DNA of 21,577 nt from Acidobacteriota bacterium (GCA_003223895.1 QHXD01000062.1:1-21577); one strand, 5' to 3'. Counted from the first letter of the stretch, positions 1 to 8,630 are shown. The notes: generated from the letters alone by a model not told the origin. Translations and numbers: made by a program.

Positions 1-1
1 T

Positions 2-289
2 TCCTCGGCGCAGGTCAGGAAAAATGCGCTGTTCTGGCTCGGACAGGAGTTGAGCCGGCAAGCCGGCGAAGAGCTGGAGAAAATGGCGAACAGCGACCCT
101 GAGATCGAGATTCAGAAGCAGGCTGTTTTTGCAATCAGCCAACGTAATAACGACGAAGCCGTTACATCCCTGCTGCGCATCGCCAGGGAACATCCCAACG
201 CCGCAGTCCGCAAGCAGGCCATCTTCTGGCTGGGCCAGAAGAGGGATCCCCGTGTGCTCGATTTCTTCGAGCAGATGCTGAAGAAGTAA
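2..289 (+). CDS. HEAT-repeat protein, 3' end only
   Basis: The reading frame is open from base 2 to the TAA at 287-289 and gives about 95 residues. Its start lies outside the window. At least three helical repeats are visible, each with a similar core: VRKNALFWLGQ, IQKQAVFAISQ and VRKQAIFWLGQ, spaced about 30-37 residues apart. This is the pattern of HEAT/PBS-lyase-like alpha-solenoid repeats, which usually serve as protein-protein interaction scaffolds. An internal ATG/TTG would give a shorter ORF, but the repeat pattern continues upstream of it, so the protein clearly extends to the left. The protein ends right after the last repeat. Its partner and its function cannot be read from this fragment. 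Confidence 0.8.
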   Translation, partial: SSAQVRKNALFWLGQELSRQAGEELEKMANSDPEIEIQKQAVFAISQRNNDEAVTSLLRIAREHPNAAVRKQAIFWLGQKRDPRVLDFFEQMLKK

Positions 290-422
290 GCGGTGGCACA
301 CCCATTCCACAGTGACTCCTCCGCGCCCACCTTGTAACGAAGCTCTAACAGTGAATTCAACGTCCGTTTCCGGAACCGTAATTGCCTACCGCTGGTAGAG
401 ACTTTGAATCGGGAGACAGGGT

Positions 423-1430
423 ATGCGATTCACGTACAAGCCTGTTCCGTTCCTTCTGCTTGTTCTGATTCTGTCTGTTTCGACGGGGCTTGGCGTTGCC
501 GCCGCTGCTGAGATTTCCATCACCGGAAGATTGATACTTGACCACGGTGAATTTGGTCCCGATGCAGCCGTCGTCACACTGGTGCAGGGGGCCGCGACCG
601 TGGCGACCGCGTATACCGACGGCGGCGGTTACTTTGCTTTCCGCAACATCCGACCCGGTGCTTATGTTATTCACGTCGATATCGACGGGTTTGAAGAAGT
701 CAATCAGCCGCTTGACCTTTTCGAACGCAGCTGGGGAGCAAACGCCAATATCACACTCACCCGCAAACGTCAGGTGATTCGGCGGGGTGAGTCCCCAACC
801 GTCGACGTTTCGGAATTTCGCGATCGATATCCCAAGAAGGCGATCGATGCATTCAAAAAAGGAATCGAGAGCAAGAAGCTTGGAAAGAAAGACGAGACTT
901 TGAAGAATTTCGAATCAGCGGTAAAGCTCGCCCCAGACTTCTATGAAGCGCACAACGAGCTGGGCATCGCCTATAAAGAAGCGGGCCGCACGGATGACGC
1001 CGAGAACGAATTCCTGCGCGCCCATTCCCTCAACAATTCCAACGCCGATCCGCTTGTGAACCTTACGAGTCTCTATCTTGATGAGAACAAACCTGATCTC
1101 GCAGTAACGACCGGCGAGGAAGCCGTGAAGGCCAATTCGCGCTCCGCTCCCGCGTTCTTCAACCTCGGCCTCGCGCTTTACAAACTCGCCAGGCTTGATA
1201 AGGCAGAAGTAGCGTTGAAAAAAGCACTTGAGCTTGCTCCCAAGATGGCGCAGGTGCGACTGATGCTGGCGAACGTGTACCTCAAGCTGCGCCACTATGA
1301 CAGCCTGATGGACCAGCTTGATAGCTATCTTAAGGAAAATCCGAAAGGGGAGCAGCGCCAGGCCGTTGAAGAGATGCGCGAGTCGCTTCTCAAGTCGAAG
1401 CAGGAACAGCAGCAACTGCAGCAGCCATAG
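423..1430 (+). CDS. Secreted carboxypeptidase-regulatory-like / TPR protein
   Basis: 335 residues. Residues 1-29 form a signal peptide: basic MRFTYK, a hydrophobic stretch, then an AAAA-E cleavage-like site. Residues about 30-115 resemble a carboxypeptidase-regulatory/SpaA-type beta-sandwich, with the sequence TDGGGYFAFRNIRPGAYVIHV and a following strand pattern. From about residue 135 to the end are three to four tetratricopeptide repeats, for example the units around APDFYEAHNELGIAYKEAGR and APAFFNLGLALYKLARLDKA. The tail is rich in Q and K. A purine-rich GGGAGACAGGG lies just before the ATG. Proteins of this architecture are frequent in Acidobacteriota and are probably periplasmic or outer-membrane associated. 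The gene stops 12 bases before the next one, so the two probably share a transcript. The exact role is unknown. Confidence 0.85.
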   Translation: MRFTYKPVPFLLLVLILSVSTGLGVAAAAEISITGRLILDHGEFGPDAAVVTLVQGAATVATAYTDGGGYFAFRNIRPGAYVIHVDIDGFEEVNQPLDLFERSWGANANITLTRKRQVIRRGESPTVDVSEFRDRYPKKAIDAFKKGIESKKLGKKDETLKNFESAVKLAPDFYEAHNELGIAYKEAGRTDDAENEFLRAHSLNNSNADPLVNLTSLYLDENKPDLAVTTGEEAVKANSRSAPAFFNLGLALYKLARLDKAEVALKKALELAPKMAQVRLMLANVYLKLRHYDSLMDQLDSYLKENPKGEQRQAVEEMRESLLKSKQEQQQLQQP

Positions 1431-1442
1431 TATACTGTCCAC

Positions 1443-1736
1443 ATGGACAGGAAAAAATCCACGGTTGACGTCCGCTGTACTTGTTGCGACGCCGTCCTCA
1501 CGGTCGATAAGGCGAGCGGCGAGGTGCTGTTTACCGAAAAGCCGAAGAAGAAGGGCGTTTCCTTTGAGGAAGCGGTCTTGAAAGTGAAGCAGGACCAGGA
1601 CACTGCAGACGATCGTTTTAAGGAAGCGTTCGCGAAGGAACAGGACAGGATGAAACTCGTCGATCAGAAATTCGAAGAAAACATGAAGCGGAAGGACGAA
1701 TTGGAGATGCCGATCAAGCCGATCGACCTGGATTGA
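1443..1736 (+). CDS. Small CxCC-motif protein of unknown function
   Basis: 97 residues, cytoplasmic by appearance (no signal peptide or membrane segment). The N-terminus carries VDVRCTCCDAVLTVD, a CxCC cluster that could bind a metal as half of a zinc ribbon, although no second cysteine pair follows in the chain. A metal site would therefore need a dimer or a partner. The rest is highly charged and probably helical or coiled-coil, including AFAKEQDRMKLVDQKFEENM. It lies 12 bases after the TPR gene on the same strand. I recall similar short charged VDVxCxCC proteins in Acidobacteriota, but I do not know a function and assign none. Confidence 0.75.
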   Translation: MDRKKSTVDVRCTCCDAVLTVDKASGEVLFTEKPKKKGVSFEEAVLKVKQDQDTADDRFKEAFAKEQDRMKLVDQKFEENMKRKDELEMPIKPIDLD

Positions 1737-1740
1737 GAAG

Positions 1741-1800
1741 GAAGCCAGAAGCCGAGAAGCCAGAATGGGTTCGCGCGATCCCATTCTGGCTTCTGGCTTC
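1741..1800. repeat. Hairpin built from GAAGCCAGAAGCC-type repeats between convergent genes
   Basis: Bases 1755-1769 (AGAAGCCAGAATGGG) are an exact inverted copy of 1780-1794, with a 10-base loop. The outer parts consist of near-tandem copies of GAAGCCAGAAGCC, so the stem can slide outward. It fills the whole space between the + strand CxCC gene (stop at 1736) and the - strand pnp gene (stop at 1801). It may act as a bidirectional transcript 3' end. There is no long T-run, so classical intrinsic termination is uncertain. Confidence 0.7.
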
Positions 1801-3909
1801 TTACCCCTTCTGTTCCTGTTTTTGCTTCTGATCCCGCAGCACGGCACGGCGTGACAGCTTGATCTTATTGCCTTCCAGGCCAACCACCTTGACCATCACC
1901 TGGTCGCCTTCCTGCAGCACATCCCGGACATTACGAATCCGGTTCTCGTCGATTTCAGAGATGTGAAGCAACCCGTCCGTACCCGGAAAGATTTCGACGA
2001 ACGCGCCGAATTCCGCGATGCGAACGACTTTGCCTTTGTACGTCTTGCCGACTTCCGGAGTGGCTGTCAGGTTTGAAATGATCTCGATGGCCTTGTTTGC
2101 CGATGGTCCATCGCTGGATGCGATATTGACGCGCCCATCGTCGGAGACGTCGATCTTCACTCCGGTCTGTTCGATGATCGAGCGGATCATCTTTCCTCCG
2201 GGTCCGATCACGTCACGGATCTTGTCCGTCGGAATCTTCATCGAGTAGATGCGCGGCGCATAGGGAGAGATCTCCGTGCGTACTTCTGCAATTGCCTCGA
2301 GCATCTTGTCCAGAATGTGCAGGCGTCCCTCTTTCGCCTGAGCCAGGGCTTCCGACATGATTTGAGAAGTCACGCCGGGGATTTTGATATCCATCTGGAG
2401 CCCAGTGATGCCGTCGCGCGTGCCGGCGACTTTGAAGTCCATGTCGCCATAATGGTCTTCGGCTCCGGCGATATCGGACAGGACGGCATACTTGTCGCCT
2501 TCCTTCACCAGTCCCATCGCTACGCCCGCGACCGGCGCCTTGATCGGAACACCTGCATCCATCAGAGCGAGAGTTCCGCCGCACACGGTGGCCATGGATG
2601 AGGAACCGTTGGATTCCAGGATGTCTGAGACCACGCGAATCGTATATGGCCATGCATCCTCTCCCGGAATGACGGGAAGGAGCGAGCGCTCAGCGAGGGC
2701 GCCGTGTCCGACTTCGCGCCGGCCTGGTCCGCGGAGCGGCGAGACTTCGCCGACCGAAAACGGCGGGAAGTTATAATGCATCAGGAACCTCTTCTTGCCT
2801 TCGCCTTCAAGCCAATCCATTCGTTGAACATCGTCGGCAGTGCCGAGGGTCGCAGTTACCAGTGCCTGGGTTTCACCTCGTGTGAACACCGCCGAACCAT
2901 GCGTTCGCGGAAGGACGCTGGTTTCGATCCAGATGTCGCGGATATTGAACTTGCGTTTGTCCGGACGCTCGCGTTTGTGCAGGATCTGATCACGGAAGAT
3001 CTTCTCCTTTAGCCCCTCAAAGACGCGCTTGACCATGCCAAGCGTTTCATCGTCGGCCTCGGGAAAGAGCTCGGCGGCTTTCTTCTTGAGAGCGTCTACA
3101 AAAGTGTAGCTTTCGAGTTTGGGATGCTTGTAAGTGTCGAGGGCGTCTTCAAGTTCCGCGCGGATGGCTTGTTCGACTTTTTTAGCAATCGTTTCATCGA
3201 AGGCGGGCGGCTCGACAGCCATTTTTTGCGGCTGGATCTTCGCGTACAGTTCTTTCTGAATGGCGATGATCTGCTTGATGGCCTGATGACCGAAATTCAA
3301 CGCCTCGACCATCACTTCCTCGGAAACTTCATTGGCGCCTGCTTCGACCATCACGATGCCGTCTTCCATCCCCGCCACCGCAAGATTCAACCGGCTGTTC
3401 TTCAGCTCCGAGTAGGTGGGATTCAAGTAATAGCGGCCATCGATCAATCCCACTCTTACTGCCGCGATCGGCGTGGTGAACGGAATGTTCGAAAGGTAAA
3501 GGGCCGTAGACGCCCCAACCATGGCATGCATCGAGGGATCGATGTCGGTATCGGCTGACAGCACGAGCGCGATCACCTGGGTTTCGTTTTTGTAGCCTTC
3601 GGTGAACAGCGGCCGGATGGGCCTGTCAATCATTCGGCTGTTCAATACTTCTCGCTCCGAGGGTTTGCCCTCGCGTTTGAAAAATCCGCCCGGAATCTTT
3701 CCTGCCGCATAGAAGTTTTCACGGTAATCGACCGTGAGCGGGAAAAAGTCCAATCCTTCCCGTGGCTCTTTGGCCGCGCAGGCCGTCACCAGTACCACGG
3801 TATCTCCATAGCGGACCAGGGCCGATCCGTGAGCTTGTTTGGCCAGCTTTCCGACTTCGATCGAGAGCTCTCTCTCGCCGATCATCGTGCTGACTTTGTG
3901 AACGTTCAT
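1801..3909 (-). CDS. pnp: Polyribonucleotide nucleotidyltransferase (PNPase)
   Basis: 702 residues, the usual family length. PNPase degrades RNA 3' to 5' using phosphate and works in the RNA degradosome. Domain order is complete: a first RNase PH core (residues about 10-145, including DFFPLTVDYRENFYAAGKIPGG), a helical linker, a second RNase PH core (about 315-550, with FTRGETQALVTATLG and MHYNFPPFSVGE), a KH domain (about 555-610, DVIGPGGKMIRSI) and an S1 domain (about 620-690, GAFVEIFPGTDGLLHISEI). The ATG at 3909 was chosen over a start eight codons upstream because NVHKVSTMIGERELSIEVG matches the family N-terminus and AGAGAGGAAA lies upstream. It is the last gene of the translation operon, after rpsO, as in many bacteria. 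Confidence 0.97.
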   Translation of the reverse strand: MNVHKVSTMIGERELSIEVGKLAKQAHGSALVRYGDTVVLVTACAAKEPREGLDFFPLTVDYRENFYAAGKIPGGFFKREGKPSEREVLNSRMIDRPIRPLFTEGYKNETQVIALVLSADTDIDPSMHAMVGASTALYLSNIPFTTPIAAVRVGLIDGRYYLNPTYSELKNSRLNLAVAGMEDGIVMVEAGANEVSEEVMVEALNFGHQAIKQIIAIQKELYAKIQPQKMAVEPPAFDETIAKKVEQAIRAELEDALDTYKHPKLESYTFVDALKKKAAELFPEADDETLGMVKRVFEGLKEKIFRDQILHKRERPDKRKFNIRDIWIETSVLPRTHGSAVFTRGETQALVTATLGTADDVQRMDWLEGEGKKRFLMHYNFPPFSVGEVSPLRGPGRREVGHGALAERSLLPVIPGEDAWPYTIRVVSDILESNGSSSMATVCGGTLALMDAGVPIKAPVAGVAMGLVKEGDKYAVLSDIAGAEDHYGDMDFKVAGTRDGITGLQMDIKIPGVTSQIMSEALAQAKEGRLHILDKMLEAIAEVRTEISPYAPRIYSMKIPTDKIRDVIGPGGKMIRSIIEQTGVKIDVSDDGRVNIASSDGPSANKAIEIISNLTATPEVGKTYKGKVVRIAEFGAFVEIFPGTDGLLHISEIDENRIRNVRDVLQEGDQVMVKVVGLEGNKIKLSRRAVLRDQKQKQEQKG

Positions 3910-3941
3910 AACTATTTGGTTTCCTCTCTGCAATTCGCCTC

Positions 3942-3979
3942 AAAAACAAAAACGACCCAGAAGCCATGCCCCGGGTCGC
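3942..3979 (-). terminator. Stem-loop with T-tract between rpsO and pnp
   Basis: On the - strand, CGACCC (complement of 3973-3978) pairs with GGGTCG (complement of 3953-3958) across a loop of about 14 bases. A T-rich tract, TTTTTGTTTTT (complement of 3942-3952), follows. This is the form of an intrinsic terminator or partial terminator. In E. coli the rpsO-pnp gap also holds a terminator and an RNase III processing site, so partial read-through into pnp is plausible. The function here is inferred. Confidence 0.65.
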
Positions 3980-4008
3980 TCTTCATCGTTTCGATGTTGT
4001 GATTAGCT

Positions 4009-4278
4009 CTATTTTCGGATTCCAAGCTTGGAAATCACTTCGCGATAGCGATCGACGTTGTACGTCCTCAAATAATCGAGCAGACGGCGCCGCTTGCCGA
4101 CGATTTTCAGCAACCCGCGGCGGGACCCATGATCTTTTTTGTGGGTCTTGAAATGCTCGGTGAGGTAAGTAATTCGTTCGCTAAGTAATGCAATCTGAAC
4201 TTCCGGGGATCCCGTATCGGAGGCATGTATTCGATACTGGGTGATAATGCTTCCTTTGTTTTCCTTTGTCAGGCTCAT
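4009..4278 (-). CDS. rpsO: 30S ribosomal protein S15
   Basis: 89 residues, exactly the usual size. S15 binds 16S rRNA helices of the central domain early in 30S assembly. Family signatures are intact: HASDTGSPEVQIALLSERI, LTEHFKTHKKDHGSRRGLL and VGKRRRLLDYLRTYNVDRY, ending in the typical IxKLGIRK. The ATG is three bases after the truB stop, so it is in the same transcript. In E. coli S15 represses its own translation through its leader. Nothing diagnostic of that could be judged here. Confidence 0.98.
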   Translation of the reverse strand: MSLTKENKGSIITQYRIHASDTGSPEVQIALLSERITYLTEHFKTHKKDHGSRRGLLKIVGKRRRLLDYLRTYNVDRYREVISKLGIRK

Positions 4279-4281
4279 TGA

Positions 4282-5184
4282 TTACGCTTCAGTCTCTTTC
4301 TCTAAGATACAGCGTAGCACATCGCTTCGACTCGAATTAATTGAGGTTAGCACAACTCTAGGGAGCACCAAATCATTTTCTACGGCAGCGATCGCTATGA
4401 ACTCGCCTTTTTTGTTGAAGATGCGGACAAATCCCGGCGCCGCGGCCCCCGCTACCGGGTTGCCGTGGCAAACCTTCTCTTCGTCCGCTCCCGAGACTTC
4501 AAGCCGGGGCCAGCACTCCAGCAAACGCTCGATTGGAATCAGGTCCGACACCGAAACTCGATCGAGAGCCACGGCTTGTTCGATTCGAAAGTCGCCCGAT
4601 CGGATCCGCCGAAGCGAACTGAGGTGAGCGCCGCACCCGACCACATGCCCGAGGTCGTGGGCCAGGCTTCGAATGTAGGTGCCGGGCGAACAGACCACCT
4701 CAAAGTTCATGAGCGGTGGGTGGAATTCGAGCGCCGTGAACTGCTGCACTTCCACTGAAACCGGAGCCATTTCGACCGGCCGGTTTCTTCGTGCCAATTT
4801 GTAGGACGCGACGCCACCAATCTTCTTGGCGGAAAATGCCGGCGGCATCTGGTTGAGCCTTCCCGTAAGCGAGCGCATGGCTTCCTCGATTTCTGCGCGA
4901 GAACTCTGAAGAGGACGCTCTTCGCTCGTCGGGGAGCCTTCCCGATCGAACGTGTTGGTCGAAAATCCAAAACGGATCTCACCTGTATATTCCTTTGGGG
5001 AGTTCGGGATGAATTGGCCCATTCGTGTGGCTTTTCCCAGGCAGACAGGCAGAACCCCCGTCGCCATTGGATCCAGCGTTCCAAGGTGGCCTACTCTGGA
5101 AATCCCGAACTTCGCACGGATATGGTTCACCACATCGTGCGAAGTCATACCTCCTGGCTTGTCAATGATGAAGATTCCGTTCAT
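4282..5184 (-). CDS. truB: tRNA pseudouridine(55) synthase
   Basis: 300 residues. TruB converts U55 of tRNA to pseudouridine in the T-loop. Seen: the N-terminal NGIFIIDKPGGMTSHDVV, the catalytic motif GHLGTLDPMATGVLPV (the Asp of TLDP is the nucleophile), the KxYxGxIRFG-like segment KEYTGEIRFGFST, AFSAKKIGGVASYKLAR, and CSPGTYIRSLAHDLG. A C-terminal extension of about 60 residues is consistent with the TruB C-terminal/PUA-like region. The ATG at 5184 is chosen because homology begins there. A GTG 13 codons upstream lies in repeat DNA. An AGGA abuts the ATG directly, closer than an ideal ribosome-binding site. A long inverted repeat immediately precedes the gene. Confidence 0.96.
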   Translation of the reverse strand: MNGIFIIDKPGGMTSHDVVNHIRAKFGISRVGHLGTLDPMATGVLPVCLGKATRMGQFIPNSPKEYTGEIRFGFSTNTFDREGSPTSEERPLQSSRAEIEEAMRSLTGRLNQMPPAFSAKKIGGVASYKLARRNRPVEMAPVSVEVQQFTALEFHPPLMNFEVVCSPGTYIRSLAHDLGHVVGCGAHLSSLRRIRSGDFRIEQAVALDRVSVSDLIPIERLLECWPRLEVSGADEEKVCHGNPVAGAAAPGFVRIFNKKGEFIAIAAVENDLVLPRVVLTSINSSRSDVLRCILEKETEA

Positions 5185-5192
5185 TCCTGGGA

Positions 5193-5314
5193 ATGTTGAG
5201 GAAACACAAAGACCAAAGGGCACAAAGGCACAAAGAAAGGCCGCAAAAAAAGGTTCTTGATGCGGCCTTTCTTTGTGCCTTTGTGCCCTTTGTGTCTTTG
5301 TGTTTCCTCAACAT
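5193..5314. repeat. 53/54-bp inverted repeat (large hairpin) in rbfA-truB gap
   Basis: The left arm, 5193-5245, and the reverse complement of the right arm, 5261-5314, are identical except for one single-base indel (GACCAAAGGG against GACACAAAGGG). The spacer is 15 bases. The arms contain short internal repeats of the type CACAAAGGCACAAAG. The element begins 8 bases upstream of the truB ATG and ends 3 bases from the rbfA stop, so it fills the whole intergenic gap. Transcribed RNA would fold into a very stable hairpin. I recall similar CTTTGTGCCTTTGTG-type sequences as dispersed intergenic repeats in environmental bacterial genomes. No transposase is adjacent. Confidence 0.9.
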
Positions 5315-5317
5315 ATT

Positions 5318-5674
5318 CTATGAGTCATCGTTAGATTTGATCTGGTCCAGCAGTTCCTCAATCCGGATGCCCTTCTCAACCGACTCGTCATAACCGAAAG
5401 TGAGCTCGGGCATTCGTTTGAGATGTTGCAGGCGCTGGCTAACGCATCTCCGGATGTAGCTGGCGGCGGAGCGTAGCCCTTCGATCGTTTTCTTCCGCTG
5501 ATCCTCACCACCGAGGACAGTGACGAAAACGCGCGCATGGCGAAGATCGGGCGAGACTTTGACGCGGGTGACCGTAACGAGACCGATGCGCGGATCCTGA
5601 ATCTCACGCTCGATGACCTCACTGAGCTCGATACGAAGCTGTTCTTCAATTCGATCGATTCTTCGTCCGTGCAT
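5318..5674 (-). CDS. rbfA: 30S ribosome-binding factor A
   Basis: 118 residues, normal for the family. RbfA is a KH-like-fold cold-shock factor that binds immature 30S subunits and aids 16S rRNA 5'-end maturation. Family features: RRIDRIEEQLRIELSEVIERE, DPRIGLVTVTRVKVSPDLRHARVFVTV, LRSAASYIRRCVSQRL and the MPELTFGYDESVEKGIRIEELL C-terminal segment. The ATG is three bases after the DUF503 stop codon, a tight operon link. Its stop is followed at once by the large inverted repeat, which may separate its mRNA from truB by folding or processing (inference). Confidence 0.96.
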   Translation of the reverse strand: MHGRRIDRIEEQLRIELSEVIEREIQDPRIGLVTVTRVKVSPDLRHARVFVTVLGGEDQRKKTIEGLRSAASYIRRCVSQRLQHLKRMPELTFGYDESVEKGIRIEELLDQIKSNDDS

Positions 5675-5677
5675 GGA

Positions 5678-5962
5678 CTACACGATTTCGATATTGCTCT
5701 GAATCATGCATTCAGGCGCCGCCCGCTCGGCCTCTTCGGCCGCTTCCTGCAGTACTTTCTGCAGGAAACTTTCGTCTGGCCCGACAGTCACGACACTCAT
5801 CTGCGACCGCTGCCACAGGTCCTGATGATCGACTTCCGAAACCGACACGTTGAATTTCGATCGCAGTCGGTCCTTCAGCCGCCGTATGACCATCCGCTTG
5901 TCCTTGAGAGATTGTGCGTGGGGCAGATGGATGTCGAGGGTGAGAAGAGCAATTGTGACCAT
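5678..5962 (-). CDS. DUF503 (YlxP-like) protein
   Basis: 94 residues, the typical DUF503 length. The recognisable core is ALLTLDIHLPHAQSLKDKRMVIRRLKDRLRSKFNVSVSEVDHQDLWQRSQMSVV, followed by a C-terminal helix and strand ending IQSNIEIV. Family members are small ferredoxin-fold-like proteins commonly found between infB and rbfA, as here, which suggests a link to translation or ribosome maturation. No biochemical activity is firmly known to me. It starts 31 bases after infB and ends 3 bases before rbfA. Confidence 0.93.
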   Translation of the reverse strand: MVTIALLTLDIHLPHAQSLKDKRMVIRRLKDRLRSKFNVSVSEVDHQDLWQRSQMSVVTVGPDESFLQKVLQEAAEEAERAAPECMIQSNIEIV

Positions 5963-5993
5963 TTCTCAACGTGGGGTCCACCGACGTCGGGTA

Positions 5994-8595
5994 TCAGGCC
6001 CCGAGGTCAGTAATGACTTTCTCAGTCACGAACGCTTCAATCGTGTCGCCGACCTTCACGTCATTGAAATTCTGAATGCCGATGCCGCATTCATATCCGC
6101 GCGTGACTTCCGAAGCGTCTTCCTTGAAGCGTTTCAGCGAAGCGATCTTGCCTTCGTAGATGACGACATTGTCGCGCAGCAGACGAACCTCAGCGTTACG
6201 CGTAATCTTTCCGTCGGTGATGTAGCAGCCGGCAATCGTACCGACCTTCGGAATTCGGAAAGTGTTTCGAACTTCTGCGGTCCCGAGCCGCGTTTCCTTG
6301 TACACCGGTTCGAGCATGCCCTGCATCGCGCGGGTGATCTCGCCGACGACGTTGTAGATAATCGTGTGAAGCCGGATCTCCACCTTTTCCCGGTTCGCAA
6401 GCTCCGCAGCTTTCCGTTCCGGCCGCACATTGAACCCGATGATGATGGCGTTCGAGGCGGCTGCCAGCAGCACGTCGGTTTCGGTGATGGCGCCGACACT
6501 CGAATGAAGGATGCGCACTTTGACTTTGTCGGTGCTGAGCTTGTTCAGCATGTCCGTAAGCGCTTCCTGCGAACCCTGCACGTCGCACTTAAGGATCAGC
6601 GGTACTTCCTTGATTTCACCCTCAGTCAACTGCTTGTGCAACTGGTCGAGCGTGAGTCTGGAGGTTTTGGCGAGCGCGATATCACGCAGCTTTTCCTGAC
6701 GATAAGACGCAATCTGGCGGGCTTTGTTGTCGTCCGCAATGCTCTGGAACAAGTCACCGGCCATCGGCAGGCCCTGCAATCCGAGAACTTCGACCGGTGT
6801 GGACGGACCGGCTTCCCTGACCAGCTTCGCATTTTCATCGAACATTGCGCGAACTTTCCCGTATATGGCCCCCGCGATGAAATTGTCGCCCACTTTAAGC
6901 GTTCCATTTTGAACAAGCACGGTCGCGACGTTGCCGCGGCCCTTGTCGATTTTCGCTTCCAGCACAGTGCCGCTGGCAGGCAGGCCCGGGTCTGCCTTGA
7001 GATTCTGAATGTCGGCAACGAGCAGAATCATTTCGAGCAGCAGTTCAAGGTTTTGACCGGTCTTGGCGGACACCTCGACGGTGACGGTATCGCCACCCCA
7101 ATCCTCGGCCTGAAGACCTTGCTCGGCGAGTTCGCGCTTCACGCGCTCCGGGTTGACGCCCGGCTTATCGATCTTGTTAATAGCAACGACAAACGGAACC
7201 TTTGCGGCCTTCGTGTGTGAAATGGATTCCAGTGTTTGCGGCATCACGCCGTCATCGGCCGCAACAACCAGGACAACGATATCGGTAACCTTTGCGCCGC
7301 GCGCACGCATGAGAGTGAACGCTTCGTGACCCGGGGTATCGAGGAATGTGATCTTCCGGGAATCTTTGACTGTTACCTGGTACGCGCCGATGTGTTGCGT
7401 AATGCCGCCGGCCTCCTGCTCGGTGACGCGCGTCTTTCGGATCGCATCGAGCAGCGAGGTCTTTCCATGATCGACGTGACCCATGATTGTCACCACGGGC
7501 GCCCGCGGAAGGGCGTTCTGCGCCTGGCTGATCTCCACGGCGTCGAGCATCACGCTCTCCTCAAACGTAACAAAATCGGCTTCGGCGTTGAAAGCCTTCG
7601 CGATGTCCTTTGCCATTTCCTTGTCCAGTGTCTGATTGATCGTCGCGAACACGCCGCGGTCCATGAGCTTCCGCATCATGTCCGTGGATTTCACATCCAG
7701 CTTCTCGGCGAGATCCTTGACGGTCAGACCTTCAGTCAACATGACTTTGCGGAACTCGCGCGGCGGTTCCGCCTTGGGTTGAGGCCGGACAAACGGAGTG
7801 CCAAGCTTCTTTTCAGCCTGGCGCTCGTAGCGCTGATTTCGATCGACCTCGTGCCGCGTGCCCTGCGGACGGCGTTGTTCAAGCGGCTGCGGTAGCGGCG
7901 GAGGCGCAGTTCCGGGCCGAGTCCAGGGGCGTGCTCCCGGCGGCGCCGGCGGTGCGGCACCACGATTCTGGAAGCCAGGCGCGGAAGGATGTCTCGGTTG
8001 CCCGGGCCCGGGGGGGCGCTGACCGGGCCGATCGAATGGCCGTCTTTGACCTGGAGGCGGCGGTTGCGGCAACCGATGCTGCTGACGCAGCCGTTCCTGA
8101 ACAATCTCCTGCATCGTCTTCTTGCGGAGTAACTACAGGGGCCGCTACTTTCGCGCCCGCAGGAGGAGGCGGCGGGAGCGTGGCGGTGCGGCCGGCAGGT
8201 GGCTGCGCCGCCATCGGAGGTGTCGCAACTTTCTCCACCGGCTTCTCCACGGGCGTAGGCGCCGGTTTCTCTTCAACCTTGGTTTCAACCTTTGGTTCGG
8301 CCTTAACTTCGACTTTCGCAACTTCCTTTGGCGCTTCGACGTGAACGGGCTCGGGTGGCGGCGGCGGGGCCGGAGGCGGAGCTTCGACCTTCACTTCCTC
8401 GACCGGCGGGGGTGCCGCGACCTTCTCTGCAATTTCAAGCACACCCAGTTTCTTCCGCAGAGCATCCGCCAGGCGGTCCTCAACTGTATTCGAATGGGAC
8501 GTCACTGGCACGCCCATGTGCTGCAGTTCGCGGATAATCTCAGAATTATCGCGATTCAGCTCACGCGCCAGTTGATAAACTCGAAGCTTTGGCAT
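5994..8595 (-). CDS. infB: Translation initiation factor IF-2, with an apparent frameshift
   Basis: IF-2 is the GTPase that brings initiator tRNA to the 30S subunit. The gene is in two frames. Frame 1, from the ATG at 8595, gives the first IF2_N domain (PKLRVYQLARELNRDNSEII) and a Pro/Ala/Glu/Lys linker. Frame 2, open from about 8132 to the TGA at 5994, gives the rest. Counting from the ATG at 8114, it holds a second IF2_N module (about 128-180), the G domain (GHVDHGKTS at 212-220, DTPGHE at 259-264, NKID at 313-316, SAKTG) and domains II-IV. Removing one base near 8124 would join them as ...VVTP-KKTMQEIVQERL..., about 866 residues, a normal length. Internal initiation at 8114 would give a 706-residue form resembling the shorter IF2 isoforms, but only a weak AAGAAG precedes it. 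I cannot tell a sequencing error from a real lesion. Confidence 0.93.
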
Positions 8596-8630
8596 TCCTT
8601 GTTAACAAACCTCAGAATAGTTTTCGGGTA

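Noticed and set aside
5193..5393. Short + strand ORF across the large palindrome
   Set aside because: The peptide is translated inverted-repeat DNA and the antisense of rbfA; it has no independent support as a gene.
5850..7220. 456-codon open frame on the + strand antisense to infB
   Set aside because: It is the complement of well-conserved IF-2 domains; the encoded peptide shows no recognisable motif and reflects high-GC codon bias on the other strand.
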